Position numbers and translations under genes: made by a program. From NCBI GenBank assembly GCA_947652605.1, contig OX393580.1:21162159-21226158 (forward strand): a stretch of 64,000 bases of DNA. Direction: 5' to 3'. Position 1 is the stretch's first letter, and each line of letters opens with the position of its first letter. The notes under the pieces are model-generated. The model was not told the DNA's origin. It saw nothing but the letters and a program-made list of their open reading frames with translations, and ran no database searches. Below are positions 13,401-24,192 of this stretch, one piece after another. Source of the stretch: Elmis aenea (Eukaryota; Arthropoda; Insecta; Coleoptera; Elmidae).

Positions 13401-16400
13401 ACCAAAAATAATTCGTTCGTTTTTGATCGGAACGAAAACGAAATATTTCGTTTTCGTTCTTTACGTTCCCACTCATAAAATTTCGTTTTTGTTTTCGTGA
13501 ACTGAAATTTAATAACGGTTAAAACCGGTTTTACAGTTGTTTTTTTTTAAGTCATCAAGTCCAGGACCTATTAGTCACCAGTCACCACCCTCTTTTTACA
13601 AAATTCAGACATAGGAGTATTCCCCGTAGCCGAGAATTCTACGTAGACGCCTTTGACGAGCGCGAAGCGCGAGTTTCCGATTATCTATGAAAGAGAATTC
13701 TACTCATTTGCATCTCGATTATTGATAAAATAAAATTAACTCACCTCGACGAGCGCGAAGCGCGAGTACTCGATTGTCGATAAAAGAGATTTCTACGTTC
13801 TTACTCTCGACGAGCGCGAAGCGCGAATCGACTAGCGGAACCGCTAGTGTGAATACTAAATAGTAGTTTCATACTCTGCTTATTTTATAAAACACATTGT
13901 TTAATAAATAGATTCGTAATAAATATACAGGGTGGTGCTTTTTTCGATGCTCACCATTGCTATCTTGGAAACGGTAAGAGATACAAGGTCGGTTAAATTA
14001 GAGAAAAGTTGCACATTTTTATGGCGATTAAGAATCTGAAAAGAAATCCTGGATATTTTGATTCGTTTTTGATTTATTACAAAAAAACTGAAAAATGTGA
14101 TTTTAGAAAAATATTATTATCTTCCCTACCATTGACGCTATTTCATTTAAACTTGGTAACTTTATGTTTTTGACCGTCCTGGGTTTGATGACGTCAACAG
14201 AAATTTTCTAAGCCTTCTAGATTTCAAGTTGCGATAGTCAACTTTTTTATTTCTTATGGCCGCCATATTGGATTTTTACACCATCAGACAGACAAAAAAA
14301 TTAGCTTTTCAGATTGGTAACCAACATACCTTTTTTCTTTCAAAAAACTTGTTGAAATTTTAAAATTTGTATAAATAATTCATAAAATCGAGAATGCTTT
14401 GAAAAACAATTGAAATTATAATAAATAAATCAAAGTGACACAACATTTTATAGGTCTAATAAAATAACGAAAGGACAATAAATTTAAAACACCAGATAAA
14501 TAATTATTTAAATTGTTTAAAGTGCGCGCCGTTATGTATGATGTATTGGTTAGTCCTCAGATTCATTTCGTCCACTGCCTTTAGAATAGTTTGTCTCGAA
14601 ATAGAGTCGAAAGCATTTTTGATTTTATGGCGAAGAAGTTCAATATTTTCCGTTGGGGTTGCATAAACAACATCAATGTAAAAGTAATCCATAGGCATTA
14701 AACATGGCGATCGCGGAGGCCAATGAACAGGACCAAACGTACCAAGTCATGCATTTTGAAACCGTACATCTAAATTAATATCCTTTTACAATGCGGGGAA
14801 TGATGACCAGCTCCTTCATGCTGAAACTACTGATGATTTTGAATTGTTAATAATGGCAATTCGCCTAACATATCTTCTAAATATGTTTCCAACAATCTTA
14901 ATTTCGTTATCATTAGACCTATAAAATGTTGTGTCACTTTGATTTATATTATAATTTCAATTGTTTTTCAGAGCATTCTCGATTTTATGAATTATTTACA
15001 CAAATTTTCAAATTTCAACAAGTTTTTTGAAATAAAAAAGGTATGTTGGTTACCAATCTGAAAAGCTAATTTTTTTGTCTGTCTGATGGTGTAAAAATCC
15101 AATATGGCGGCCATAAGAAATAAAAAAGTTGACTATCGCAACTTGAAATCTAGAAGGCTTAGAAAATTTCTGTTGGCGTCATCAAACCCAGGACGGTCAA
15201 AAACATAAAGTTACCAAGTTTAAATGAAATAGCGTCAATGGTAGGGAAGATAATAATATTTTTCTAAAATCACATTTTTCAGTTTTTTTGTAATAAATCA
15301 AAAACGAATCAAAATATCCAGGATTTCTTTTCAGATTCTTAATCGCCATAAAAATGTGCAACTTTTCTCTAATTTAACCGACCTTGTATCTCTTACCGTT
15401 TCCAAGATAGCAATGGTGAGCATCGAAAAAAGCACCACCCTGTATAGATGCAAGTTTATTAAGTCTTTGTAAGTAGTTACCATATAAAGCTTTTAGTGGG
15501 TCATAAAAGTTGATGCATGATCTAAACATAATTTTAAGATAAAAAATATTTAAAAAAATGCATATGACACTAGATTTTAGCGATTTTAGAAATATTCGCG
15601 AGAGTAAAGTGCCCGTATTTTAGGTTTCCAAAAAAGTTTTTTTGGAACTTTTTTAAAATTCTTAAAATAATAGCACTTTACTCTTGCAAATATTTCTAAA
15701 ATCGTTAAAATCTAATGTTATATCAATTTTTATTGAATTTTTTTGAAACTTAAAATTAGTTTTAGACCATGCACCAACTTTTCCTAAGAATACAATATTT
15801 TGAGAAACCGATAATAAAAACCTTTTCCATTTGTTCCAGACTTTTTGAATGTTAAAATTTAATTTTAAAAAAAATATTGTAATTTTAACGTAAAATTTTA
15901 CATTTTGGTTTTATTATTAATTCCAAATAATCTTTCCCCATAAGGTTTTTTTTGTAACTCTTCAATAAGGGCACATTACTCTTGTAAATATTTCTGAAAC
16001 CGCTAAAATCTAGTGTCGTATGAATTTGTATGACAGTTTTTTTATCTTAAAATTAGTTTGAGGTAATGCACCAACTTTTATCAAGAACTAAAAAAAAATA
16101 CAATAAAATTCATGATAAAAAATTATTCCATTTGTTGCATACTTTTTGAATGACGCTGTATAAAGAATATAATGTAACGTGAAAAATGAATAAATTAGTT
16201 GTGAAAAGAATAATAGTCAAGTTTCTTAAAAAAAAATAATTAAAAACATCAAAAGTTCTTGATTTTTTAAATTTAAATCAATGATTTTTGATTTTTTAAA
16301 TAAAAATCAAATTTTGACTAACCCTGGCTGTGGGCCTCTATAATCTGAATGCCAGGGCCGATTTTTGTTCCCAGTCCGTCACTGCTTCCCAGCATAGTCG

Positions 16401-19400
16401 GAAAATTTTCATTTGTGTTTATTGAATAAAAATTAAATAGTGATAAAACCGGTTTTAGAAATAATTTAATTTTTTTCGTTCTTGTTCGAAAAATAATAAT
16501 TTCGTTTACGTTCTTATAAAAATTTCGGTTAATTTCGTTTAACGTTTTCGTTCTGTTCTCAGTCCATGGTTTTATTACATTTTGATAGCCTTATCTACTT
16601 GTAAAAACCACTAAATTACTAAGTGTAGGGTTGATTTAAGCAATTTTGTGTGTAGCTGAAAAAACCGTTACTTGTTTATTGCTTTTTTCTTTTCCCATTT
16701 TAATTGCTAGTTTCACGGCTTCACGCTACTTCATCGTTTAGAACAAAATAAATAACAAAAAATCTAATGATATAGCAGCATGGAGTTGTAAAACTATAGG
16801 AATTAAAATGGAAGGAAAACACAATAAATAAACTCAAGTAATTTTTTAAATTAAACATGAAATTAATGCTTAACTTATTATGGATAGCTACCCAGATAAA
16901 TTTACTGTTAATTGTTTTTTTTTTATGGAATAGTATAATAATTTCAGCATTTTCTAGTAACTCATTAATTTTTTAATTAATCCATAGGTCTTTGATAATA
17001 AATTGTTTAAATATTGTATTTTTTTCAGGGCTGTGAATACCCTCAATGGTTATCAATTAGAAGGAAATCCATTAAAAGTTGAATTGGGTATGGAAAAAAG
17101 GGGAAGCCGCCGAGGGCCTCGAACCCCCGGCGGTGCTCCTTTCGGTAACATCCCGGGGCAAAGTCGTCAGACAGATTTTCCCTTACGCGTACTGGTACAA
17201 AGTGATATGGTAAGTATTTCACAAATTTTAATATTGTAAATTTTTGGGAATAATCTTTTCAATATCTTGGCATTATTCAGAAATCTGTTGTTGATTAATT
17301 AAATCAAAATTTTGTGTACGTTAAATGTTAAATTAAGTCTCAGAATTTGATATGTTTATGAGGAGAATTTTTGTTTGTTGTAGGTTGGAGCCATAATCGG
17401 AAGACAAGGTTCAACAATTAGACAAATTACACAACAGACTAGAGCACGAGTAGATGTTCACCGAAAAGACAATGTTGGATCTTTAGAAAAAGCAATTACT
17501 ATTTATGGCAACCCTGAAAATTGCACAAATGCGTGTAAGCGCATTCTGGAAGTTATGCAACAAGAGGCAAATAACACAAATAAAGGGTAAGTCAGATTAT
17601 AAATACATATAATACATTTCAACAGTGAGATAAACACTTTGCAATTAGTAAACAGTTAAAGAATTAAATGTTCTACGTGCATTAGAATAATTGTTAAATA
17701 TTTTTTTGTAGTGAAATATGTTTAAAAATATTGGCTCATAATAATTTAATCGGACGTATTATTGGAAAAGGAGGTAACACAATAAAGAGAATAATGCAAG
17801 AAACAGATACAAAAATCACCGTATCAAGTATTAACGACATAAACTCTTTTAATTTAGAACGTATTATTACTGTAAAAGGTTCTATCGAAAATATGAGTAG
17901 AGCGGAAGCTCAGATTAGCGCTAAACTAAGACAGAGCTACGAAAACGATCTACAAGCAATGGCTCCACAGACAATGATGTTCCCTGGCTTACATCCAATG
18001 GCTATGATGGCTACTCAAGGTAAATATCTTTTGTTTTACACCTTTTCACCTAAAGAACAATTAAATCAGTTACTTTTTAAAACAACACTCCATACTACTT
18101 CTGTTATTTAAAAAAACATCAGAAGCACAAAACAAGAGAAGTTGCATGCTGCCTCCTTTTGTTTTAAAAACAACAGATGTATAAAAGAAGTCACATGACT
18201 TCTCTTGTTTTAAAAACAACTGAAGTATAAAAGAAGAGAAGGCACACGATTTATCTTGTTTCAAAAACAACAGAAGCACAAAAGGAGAGAATATACATGC
18301 ATGACTTCTCTTTTTTCAAAAACAACAGACATACAAAAAAAGAAAAGGCACAAGACTTCTCTTGTTTCAAAAATAACAGAAGTACAAAAAAGGAGAAGGC
18401 TTATGAGACTTCCTGTTGGTTTAAAATGACCGATTAAGTTATCTTATTCGTTTTGCAGAAATGTGTGTATTATTCTTGTAATTTTCTGTTGGGCTTAAGT
18501 TTTTAAGTGAAAAATGTTTGTTTAAGGTATTGGATATGGTTCAAGAGGATTATACGCAGGACAAGCCCCATATCCCGGGATGTATCCTGCAGGAGCTCCT
18601 ACAGGTGGTGCAGGTGATAGTCAAGAAACCACCTTCCTGTACATCCCCAACAACGCTGTTGGTGCTATTATTGGTACTAAAGGTTCACATATTCGTAATA
18701 TTATCCGTTTCTCAGGAGCTTCAGTTAAAATAGCGCCGCTAGATGAAGCGAAACCGCAAGATGCTCAAACAGACCGGAAAGTAACGATTGTTGGTTCACC
18801 CGAAGCACAGTGGAAGGTAGACAACTTAAACATTATTTTCGCATTCCCTTTTGTTTTTTTAAACACTCGATTGATTAATGATTTTTTTAGGCACAGTATT
18901 TGATTTTCGAAAAAATGAGAGAAGAAGGTTTCGTGGCCGGCTCTGACGACGTTAGGTTAACCGTTGAAATTATGGTTCCTAGCTCACAGGTCGGTCGCAT
19001 TATTGGTAAAGGGGGTCAAAACGTACGCGAACTGCAACGGGTAACTGGGAGTGTAATTAAATTGCCTGAACAGGGAGCATCTTCACAGGAAGATGAAACG
19101 ACGGTGCATATCATTGGACCTTTCTTTAGTGTTCAGGTAAGAGTTTTATTTTAATATACAGGGTGGTCAAAAAATAATGACATTTTTGTTTTGCCTATAA
19201 ATTTTTTATTTACCATACAATTTTTGCGATTTTTGTGTGTTAATTTTGAAAAATTTTTAGTTTTTAAAACCCATTGGCTCTTAACCCTTTCGCTGCGGCA
19301 CTCGTTTGAAAAGTTCGTGCCTTGAGTATGGGATTTTTCGGGTCTTATGGAGTTTGTGGGTTACGCTTGCGTATTAATATGGCTCCCACACATGGGACAC

Positions 19401-19699
19401 GAAAAATAAATGCGGCTTAATACGGTACTCGCAGTGAAAGGGTTAATTTATGCAAATTTCGAGAAATTTTTTGTACTGGGTGGTCTACATTTAATGGAGT
19501 TCATGGGTATATCCATTATTATTTGTGTAATTTCTGTGTTAATAATGGGTTTGTGTTTGTTTGTTTACAGTCAGCTCAGCGTAGAATTCGAGCTATGGTA
19601 TTGCAGTCTGTAGTTCCTCCCCAAGGTAGACAACGTGGCCGGCCAGCTGCGAAAGATCCAAGCCAGCAGTCGGAAACACAGTCTCAGGCTCAACCATAA
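7453..19699 (+). CDS. Imp: Imp / IGF2BP RNA-binding protein (5'-partial, seven exons)
   Basis: Exons 7453-7623, 17029-17209, 17384-17586, 17712-18019, 18527-18816, 18891-19136 and 19571-19699 join in phase to give 509 residues ending in the natural stop TAA. Exon 1 shown here encodes RRM2 (RIILSNL as RNP2, then VRFEDIEHLLSQHGRV), completed by AVNTLNGYQLEGNPLKVE. Four KH domains follow with their GXXG loops: GRQG (KH1), GKGG (KH2), GTKG (KH3) and GKGG (KH4). The tail is QSAQRRIRAMVLQ plus a Gln/Ser-rich end. The first exon begins in phase 2, so exons for RRM1 and the start lie left of the window or went unrecognised. The protein binds and stabilises or localises mRNAs in the cytoplasm; in insects it sets temporal identity in neuroblasts and is repressed by let-7 (family knowledge). 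The 9.4-kb intron 7624-17028 is filled with transposons. Confidence 0.95.
8303..8458. repeat. Foldback repeat family A, copy 2 (Imp intron)
   Basis: Diverged copy of the palindromic family at 2025-2180: the left arm contains cttatttctaagaagaatcg and the right arm ends cgatttttaattaaacttg. Confidence 0.45.
8459..9209. other. Imp intron, no feature seen
   Basis: AT-rich intronic sequence. The minus-strand frame at 8965-9234 runs into the repeat element that follows and has no recognisable domain. Confidence 0.5.
9216..9988. mobile_element. Unclassified TIR element built of repeated GTGAGCG/GGTAAT units (Imp intron)
   Basis: The left end GGGGTAATGGCGCCCACC and the complement of the right end, GGGGTAATGACGCTCAG, form terminal inverted repeats. 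The same word recurs inside in both orientations near 9390-9430, 9570-9600 and 9608-9625, the last ending in a run of ten C. It has no coding frame. I do not recognise the family. Confidence 0.5.
10074..10130. repeat. Solo hAT-type terminus (Imp intron)
   Basis: The text CAGGGGTGTCAAACTCGCGG followed by CCCGC resembles terminal sequences of hAT transposons. No matching right end was found nearby, so this is probably a truncated or solo end. Confidence 0.4.
10669..11100. mobile_element. Half of a mariner-type foldback element (Imp intron)
   Basis: Starts TA|CAGGGTGGGCAAATTTCG; its interior (about 10985-11060, 'aaatggaacccatagttgg') matches the 2188-3370 and 5990-6400 elements. No partner terminus is visible, so the right boundary is approximate. 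Confidence 0.5.
11364..11729. mobile_element. 366-bp hAT-type MITE (Imp intron)
   Basis: Ends CAGGGGTTTGGAGC and GCTCCAAACCCCGG are inverted repeats. The flanking octamers tataaata (11356-11363) and tataaatg (11730-11737) match at seven of eight bases, as expected for a hAT 8-bp target duplication. The interior repeats the GGAGC/GCTCC word and is otherwise AT-rich. Confidence 0.7.
12247..12519. repeat. Foldback repeat family A, copy 3, interrupted (Imp intron)
   Basis: The left arm aagtttaattaaaattac with gctagatcagttttaggac and the right arm aagtgatttttaattatact are recognisable, but about 110 bp of unrelated sequence lies between them near 12355-12470. Confidence 0.45.
12520..13380. other. 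Imp intron, no feature seen
   Basis: AT-rich intronic sequence without recognisable repeats or coding frames. Confidence 0.5.
13655..13827. repeat. Three direct copies of a GC-rich hairpin word
   Basis: The 19-base word GACGAGCGCGAAGCGCGAG occurs at 13655-13673, 13748-13766 and 13809-13827 (last base A). Each contains the palindrome CGCGaagCGCG-like stem CGAGCGCGAAGCGCGAG. It stands out sharply against the AT-rich intron. The text between copies (gattatctatgaaagag / gattgtcgataaaagag) also recurs, so each unit is longer than the word itself. Confidence 0.7.
13928..15442. mobile_element. 1.5-kb mariner foldback with transposase remnant in the loop
   Basis: Ends CAGGGTGGTGC are flanked by TA on each side. 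Arms of roughly 530 bp (13928 to about 14475, and about 14910 to 15442) are nearly exact reverse complements, including the matching ends of the loop near 'gacacaacattttataggtc'. The unpaired centre carries a transposase C-terminus on the minus strand. The structure looks like a mariner whose one half was copied in inverted orientation. Confidence 0.8.
14504..14749 (-). pseudogene. Mariner transposase C-terminal remnant
   Basis: About 81 codons on the minus strand read TFGPVHWPPRSPCLMPMDYF, then VYATPTENIELLRHKIKNAF and end NGAHFKQFK. This matches the last third of mariner-type transposases (WPPRSPDLxPxDYF ... VYATPPENIEELR ... NGGHF). The catalytic Asp of SPD is replaced by Cys, and the N-terminal two thirds are absent, so it cannot be active. 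It sits in the loop of the foldback element. Confidence 0.75.
18075..18425. repeat. Minisatellite of about 54-60 bp units in the KH2-KH3 intron of Imp
   Basis: Five to six imperfect units share the pattern acttctcttgtttcaaaaacaacagaagtacaaaa..gagaaggca. Unit anchors (aacaacag or variants) fall near 18169, 18216, 18266, 18322 and 18376. It lies within the 507-bp intron between exons ending 18019 and starting 18527. Confidence 0.75.
19159..19284. repeat. Mariner-type terminus in the last Imp intron
   Basis: TA|CAGGGTGGTCAAAAAATAATG begins at 19159; a second, similar but degenerate start (TACTGGGTGGTCTACATTTA) lies near 19474. No clear right end is seen; these are truncated elements. Confidence 0.4.
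19285..19442. mobile_element. 158-bp piggyBac-type MITE (last Imp intron)
   Basis: Both flanks are TTAA (19281-19284 and 19443-19446). The ends CCCTTTCGCTGCGGCACTCG and the complement of the right end CCCTTTCACTGCGAGTACCG form terminal inverted repeats. TTAA duplication plus CCCTTT ends is diagnostic of piggyBac-like elements. Confidence 0.75.
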
Positions 19700-20133
19700 C
19701 GTAACTTCACTGCCCGCTGCCTCATGCGTGCGTTTATGTATACCCTATTGTACATAACATCTCAAGGCCTTCCACTAGCGCAATATCGTCCTTCCAGCCG
19801 TTATCAAGTGTGAGTGTCGCAACTTCTGAGCACCGCATTTTACCTCAAGCCAATTAAATACCTCGATAAGTGCATTTCTTACAGTGCTTTAAACATTTAA
19901 ATACGTCCATAGTTTTGTTAAATACTTGAAAGAGGAAGTTATTAGAAGATTTATTTATTGATGTTTAATTATATAATTTAAAATGTTGTTATAATTATTA
20001 ATTTCCATTTTATATAATTTGTTCGGTATTAAATTTAAATTTAAATTTTATTGTTAATTCTTAGTGGAAAGTTGAGAGAAGGAACTGGAATACGGTATCG
20101 TAAACGACGTGCCCAACACTTATATATAACAAT

Positions 20134-20141
20134 CTACCTCA
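20134..20141 (+). promoter_or_regulatory. let-7 target site, 8-mer, with 3' supplementary pairing
   Basis: CTACCTCA is the exact complement of let-7 nucleotides 1-8, 435 nt past the Imp stop. The bases just upstream (TATATAAC, then a 3-nt gap aat) can pair with let-7 positions 12-19 with one G-U wobble, giving a symmetric 3-nt central loop. Confidence 0.75.
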
Positions 20142-20938
20142 TCAAATCAAAATGGATTAGAACAGAACCACAGAAATTTCCGTATATATCCGCAACCAAA
20201 CATATTAACCTCAGTCGAGTTGTTAGTTACAGTTCTATGTACTACATATTGTTATTATACACATACAGATTATAATAATGATAACGGATCATCTATTTAC
20301 TTCAGTATAAGGACAGATTACCAAAGATTTTCCTATGAACGAAGAGTGGACACGAATGGCGATAATTATACATTTTTCGTGTGTGTATTTGCTCTACAAT
20401 GGATTATACTACATGCAAAAACTGCCGTTGAAGATTTAATATCATCTAGATCACACCACAAACCACCAACAACTATTAACAGACACCATTAGTCAGTAAA
20501 TCAATAAGCAGAAAGTTCCTCTGCGGAGAAGACACAGTATGTGATGCGGAAGCTCAGAGGATATGGACAGGAGATTGCTTCGTGCTTCTCATACTTGAGT
20601 TAAGTGGCTGTTATTAACTTATCAATGTGTGAATGCGTAAACAACAACTTTTCGATGATTATGTTGCGTGCTAATATCGTGAGTGTTGGCAATTGCCTAC
20701 GGTAGCAATGAAGGGCGCATCGAGATCCTTGCGACATCCACTGCATATCCCCGGAGACTGTTATAACTTGTGTGCAGTGCGATTTTTGCTAAACGCAACG
20801 ACTTATCAAGAACTTATGTTAATTATTAAAGTGTGAATGTGAGACATTTTTTAACTATTACATTATTGTTAGGAGATTGTTAAAAAAATGTTCAAAATGT
20901 TTCATAAGTTTATTTTTGCAGATACGTCGCTACAAATA

Positions 20939-21140
20939 CAGGGTGGCCCGTAAGAACTGTACAGTTCTGTAACTAATTTATTTTAAGAGACAAAACTTTG
21001 GTGGTTATTACAAAATAATTGGAGGTCACAAGCCTTTAAATATGAAGTTAGATTTTACATGCAATCAACTGGTGGACAATTTTAATACGTACTTAATAAA
21101 CACCAAAGGTTTATCTCTTGAAATAAAACAGTTACGTGGC
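20939..21140. repeat. Degenerate mariner-type foldback in the Imp 3' UTR
   Basis: Begins TA|CAGGGTGGCCCGTAAGAAC. The stretch gtaactaatttattttaagagac and a complementary stretch ending gaaataaaacagttac about 110 bp later form decayed arms. The right end is approximate. Confidence 0.45.
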
Positions 21141-21240
21141 TGGAGAGTTGTTATTGGGACATGCTGTGTATTATTACTATAAGAAGGTGCACGCGATGTG
21201 TCTGCAAAGAGCTGTGATTGTTAAAGAATTAATACCAGAT

Positions 21241-21366
21241 AAGACGAGTAAGGCGTAGCCTTGCGTGGCCGTGATGCCTTGCGTCAAGGTCGGCCGCGCC
21301 CCTGATAGTACAAACTCGGGAGGTATAGATAGGGCCCTCGGGCCAGCCGGCTCTCCGGCATCTTGT
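21241..21366. other. GC-rich patch in the Imp 3' UTR
   Basis: About 126 bp of GC-rich sequence (for example aaggtcggccgcgcccctg and agggccctcgggccagccgg) followed by a short A-run, in otherwise AT-rich DNA. It may be the 3' end of a retroelement followed by its A-tail, but I do not recognise the family and see no target duplication. Confidence 0.4.
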
Positions 21367-23045
21367 AAAAAAAATTATTTTTGATAAAATTGTTTGTTGG
21401 GGAGGATATTTTTTGTTAGATTTTTAAAGAAAAAAATTACACTTAAATAGCGGGGTCGCTATTTAGAATTTGTGAAAAAAATGGATATATTATATAAGAT
21501 ATATTTATTTATAAAAGAAATTAAATTATTTGTACAGGTTTATAAAGTGTGCCAAAGTGCGAGAATGTTACCAGAAAACTGCATTTATTTGTAAGAGACG
21601 ATTACTAAGGGTACATACATTAATGATAACACTGGCAGTCATTTGTTATTAGCACTTGCCCACTAAGATAACGGGGATATTTCCACACTCAAACATCAAA
21701 TTTCGGACGCAATCAACAATTGTACAAATTAATAAAAAACGACAAGTACAAAAGCTAGTTCTAAATTCAGTATGTGAGCTACTTAGTTGATCAATCCATT
21801 TATTTCACACGAGCATATGAAAAATTTTGACCAACAAAAATCTAACACTTTTTACATTTTCTACTAAATCAAATTACATTTCGGAGTATCAAAATCGATT
21901 GCAATCAGCCCCCCTACAAAACAAATTATACCTGTATTTGATTAACGCAACTTGTTTCTCCATCCAGTTTTAGAAAATCAACTATCTATGCTCCGTTCTT
22001 GGCCCTCCAAACATGACTTATTCACCTCCATTTTATAAATATTAGAAACTTGCTTCTAGATTTTGCCAACACTATTCAACAACGAGCCTCTCCTTCATGT
22101 TAGATCCTGACCCAATAATCCCATATAAACAACATCCAGATACAAGGGTACAGGGTACAGGTCATATAAAAACACAACTATACTAGACATTAAATTGAGC
22201 CAATCCTCAACCACGATTTCAAAAAAGTACTTACGTTGGTTGTTAGGTAACTGCTGCTAAAAATTCGTATCAAGCTGATACAACATAATGCATATGTTAA
22301 TCTTATAAATAGTGCCTAACCAAACCTGTTTTCGTGAATTATTTTGATGTATTTTTTCATTTGTTTTTACCACCAATAGATCGGTCGCTATCTGTTAATA
22401 TTTAGCGTATTTCTGCACTATGGGCATTATTATGTGAAGAAATATTATATTTTAAAAGTTTTATCGGTGACAATCTATTGGATACTACCAATTAATTCCG
22501 TCTCGTTTGTTTTTTTTTGTTGTTGTTATAAAGAGCTTGGTTTGGAAATTATTCATTTTAATCGACAGGTATACATCAAATGTGTTCACAAAACAGCATA
22601 AATATAAATAAAAAAATAGTTATAGTTTGAATTGCATTTAATGGTACTTTCATATGTTGGTAGAAAAATATTAATTGAACAATTTGAAAACCATAAATGC
22701 AAAGTTGTAATAATTATTACAATAGCTTAATAACGTTAATGGGTGTACATGAAATCAAAAAATTATATCAATAGTTATAGTACATGTTCATTCATCTGGT
22801 GACATATAGTTTGTCTTTTGTTTGAGTGTATAATTACTTTTTTGGATCACCTATAGTTTATAGTACATGTTACACGTTGCTGGACGGATGGAGACTGACT
22901 GCAAACCAGCCGTTGTAGATTTAGTACCTTAGCTTCGGACAGCTTGCTGTTAACACTTTGTCACTCTCGACATCAAATTTAAAACACTGTCGTAGCTACA
23001 GATTTTGTAATGGCTAATGTAACGGTTGTCCGATCTAAGAATAAA

Positions 23046-23053
23046 CTACCTCA
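23046..23053 (+). promoter_or_regulatory. let-7 target site, 8-mer
   Basis: A second exact CTACCTCA on the sense strand of Imp, 3.35 kb past the stop, preceded by AATAAA. Little supplementary pairing is visible. Functional only if the Imp transcript extends this far. Confidence 0.55.
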
Positions 23054-24192
23054 GTAATTAATATGTTTCAAGTGAATTTGTTGTTCATATTTTCTTTTTG
23101 GGTAGCAGTAATTTTAAGTTAAATTTACCTGGAGAATACTATTTGCAACAGTACTATCAATATTTCTAATAGTAATAGGCAAGATTCTTGTGTCAGTGTG
23201 CCATTATTTTCATGTATGTTGGTTGTAATATTATTTCATATTTTTGCTGTAAATCTGAAGTTATAGCTCTAAATATTTCAACTTCAGTTGTATTAATTAT
23301 TAAAAGGTATAAAACACTCGTTCTATTTCTGGCTTCCCGGGCATTAATAGTAACAAAAACAGTTAACAGAAGTAGTTTTGTCTCTGAAACTTTTAGGCTC
23401 TTGCAAAATGGAATTAATACCCGGACTTTTGCCTCCAGTATATATAGTTCTGTACTACAGTGAATTTCTGCAACACTTGAAAATTATTTGAAAATAAAAA
23501 ATGTTTTCTCTCAGGTATTTTAGCTCAGGATATCGTAGTATGATAATCTGATTTTATCTAAGATTCAATACAGGTCGTTCATTTCGTACAGATTGGTCCT
23601 GTGTTGGTTTTATTCAGTTGTGCCTTAAAATACGCTGAAATCAACCAATCAGGATATATTACATAAGAAAACTTATTGATACGCTGTAATATTTCTGTTA
23701 TTGTAGGAATTGTAGACGCATAATTTATTATTTCAAAAGAGAAGCGAGTGGTCTATGATTTTTATGAAGCAGATTTGTGTAAATATCTTGAGTAAAGTCC
23801 CTACAGTTTTTTTTTTTTTGCGATAATTCAATTGGCATACTTGTCTCAATAATTCTGTTTTTTAATATTTCTGCTGTATCAGTTAAATAAATAGTGTTCC
23901 CTTATGGTGGCCTGTTTTATTTTACCCTCTGTATATAAACTAATAGAAATATAATGTAAAAAAAAGTATGTTGCATGTATAAATTTAAAATTGCAGGCAT
24001 GTATTTATTGTTTATACCCAGGTATATTTTATTTCTTCAGTTTGTAAATTAAAACACAAGATTTTTAACAATGAGGTGTATTTTTAGGGATCTCTTGTAA
24101 TATAAGTGTTATCGTTAAATTGGTCGAAAAGTTACATATAATAGAACTCAGTTATAGGTGATATTCAGATATTTTGAAAAATGTATATTAAT

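Larger units (their letters stand above)
13389..16568. mobile_element. hAT-type MITE split by later insertions (Imp intron)
   Basis: The left end CAGGGACTAAAAACC (13389) and the complement of the right end, CATGGACTGAGAACAG, are similar, and both inner flanks are rich in the word aaacgaaa/tttcgttt and end in an aaaaccggtttt-like stretch. The flanking octamers attttatt (13381-13388) and gttttatt (16569-16576) match at seven of eight bases. About 2.9 kb, including the mariner foldback at 13928-15442, has been inserted inside. Confidence 0.55.
19700..23500 (+). other. Imp: Probable Imp 3' UTR
   Basis: No coding frame follows the Imp stop; open frames at 20051-20492 lack domains. Two let-7 8-mer sites at 20134 and 23046 suggest that the transcript extends at least to about 23.06 kb; the 3' end is placed only roughly, near an aataaa-like word at about 23.49 kb. 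A degenerate foldback and a GC-rich patch interrupt it at 20939-21366. Imp transcripts in other insects have long 3' UTRs. Confidence 0.55.

Noticed and set aside
18110..18420. Regularly spaced repeats considered as a CRISPR-like array
   Set aside because: Units are imperfect throughout without conserved repeat/unique spacer structure, and the DNA is an insect intron; it is a minisatellite.
20051..20492. Overlapping plus-strand frames after the Imp stop
   Set aside because: No domain, no splice context, low-complexity composition; they lie in the probable Imp 3' UTR.
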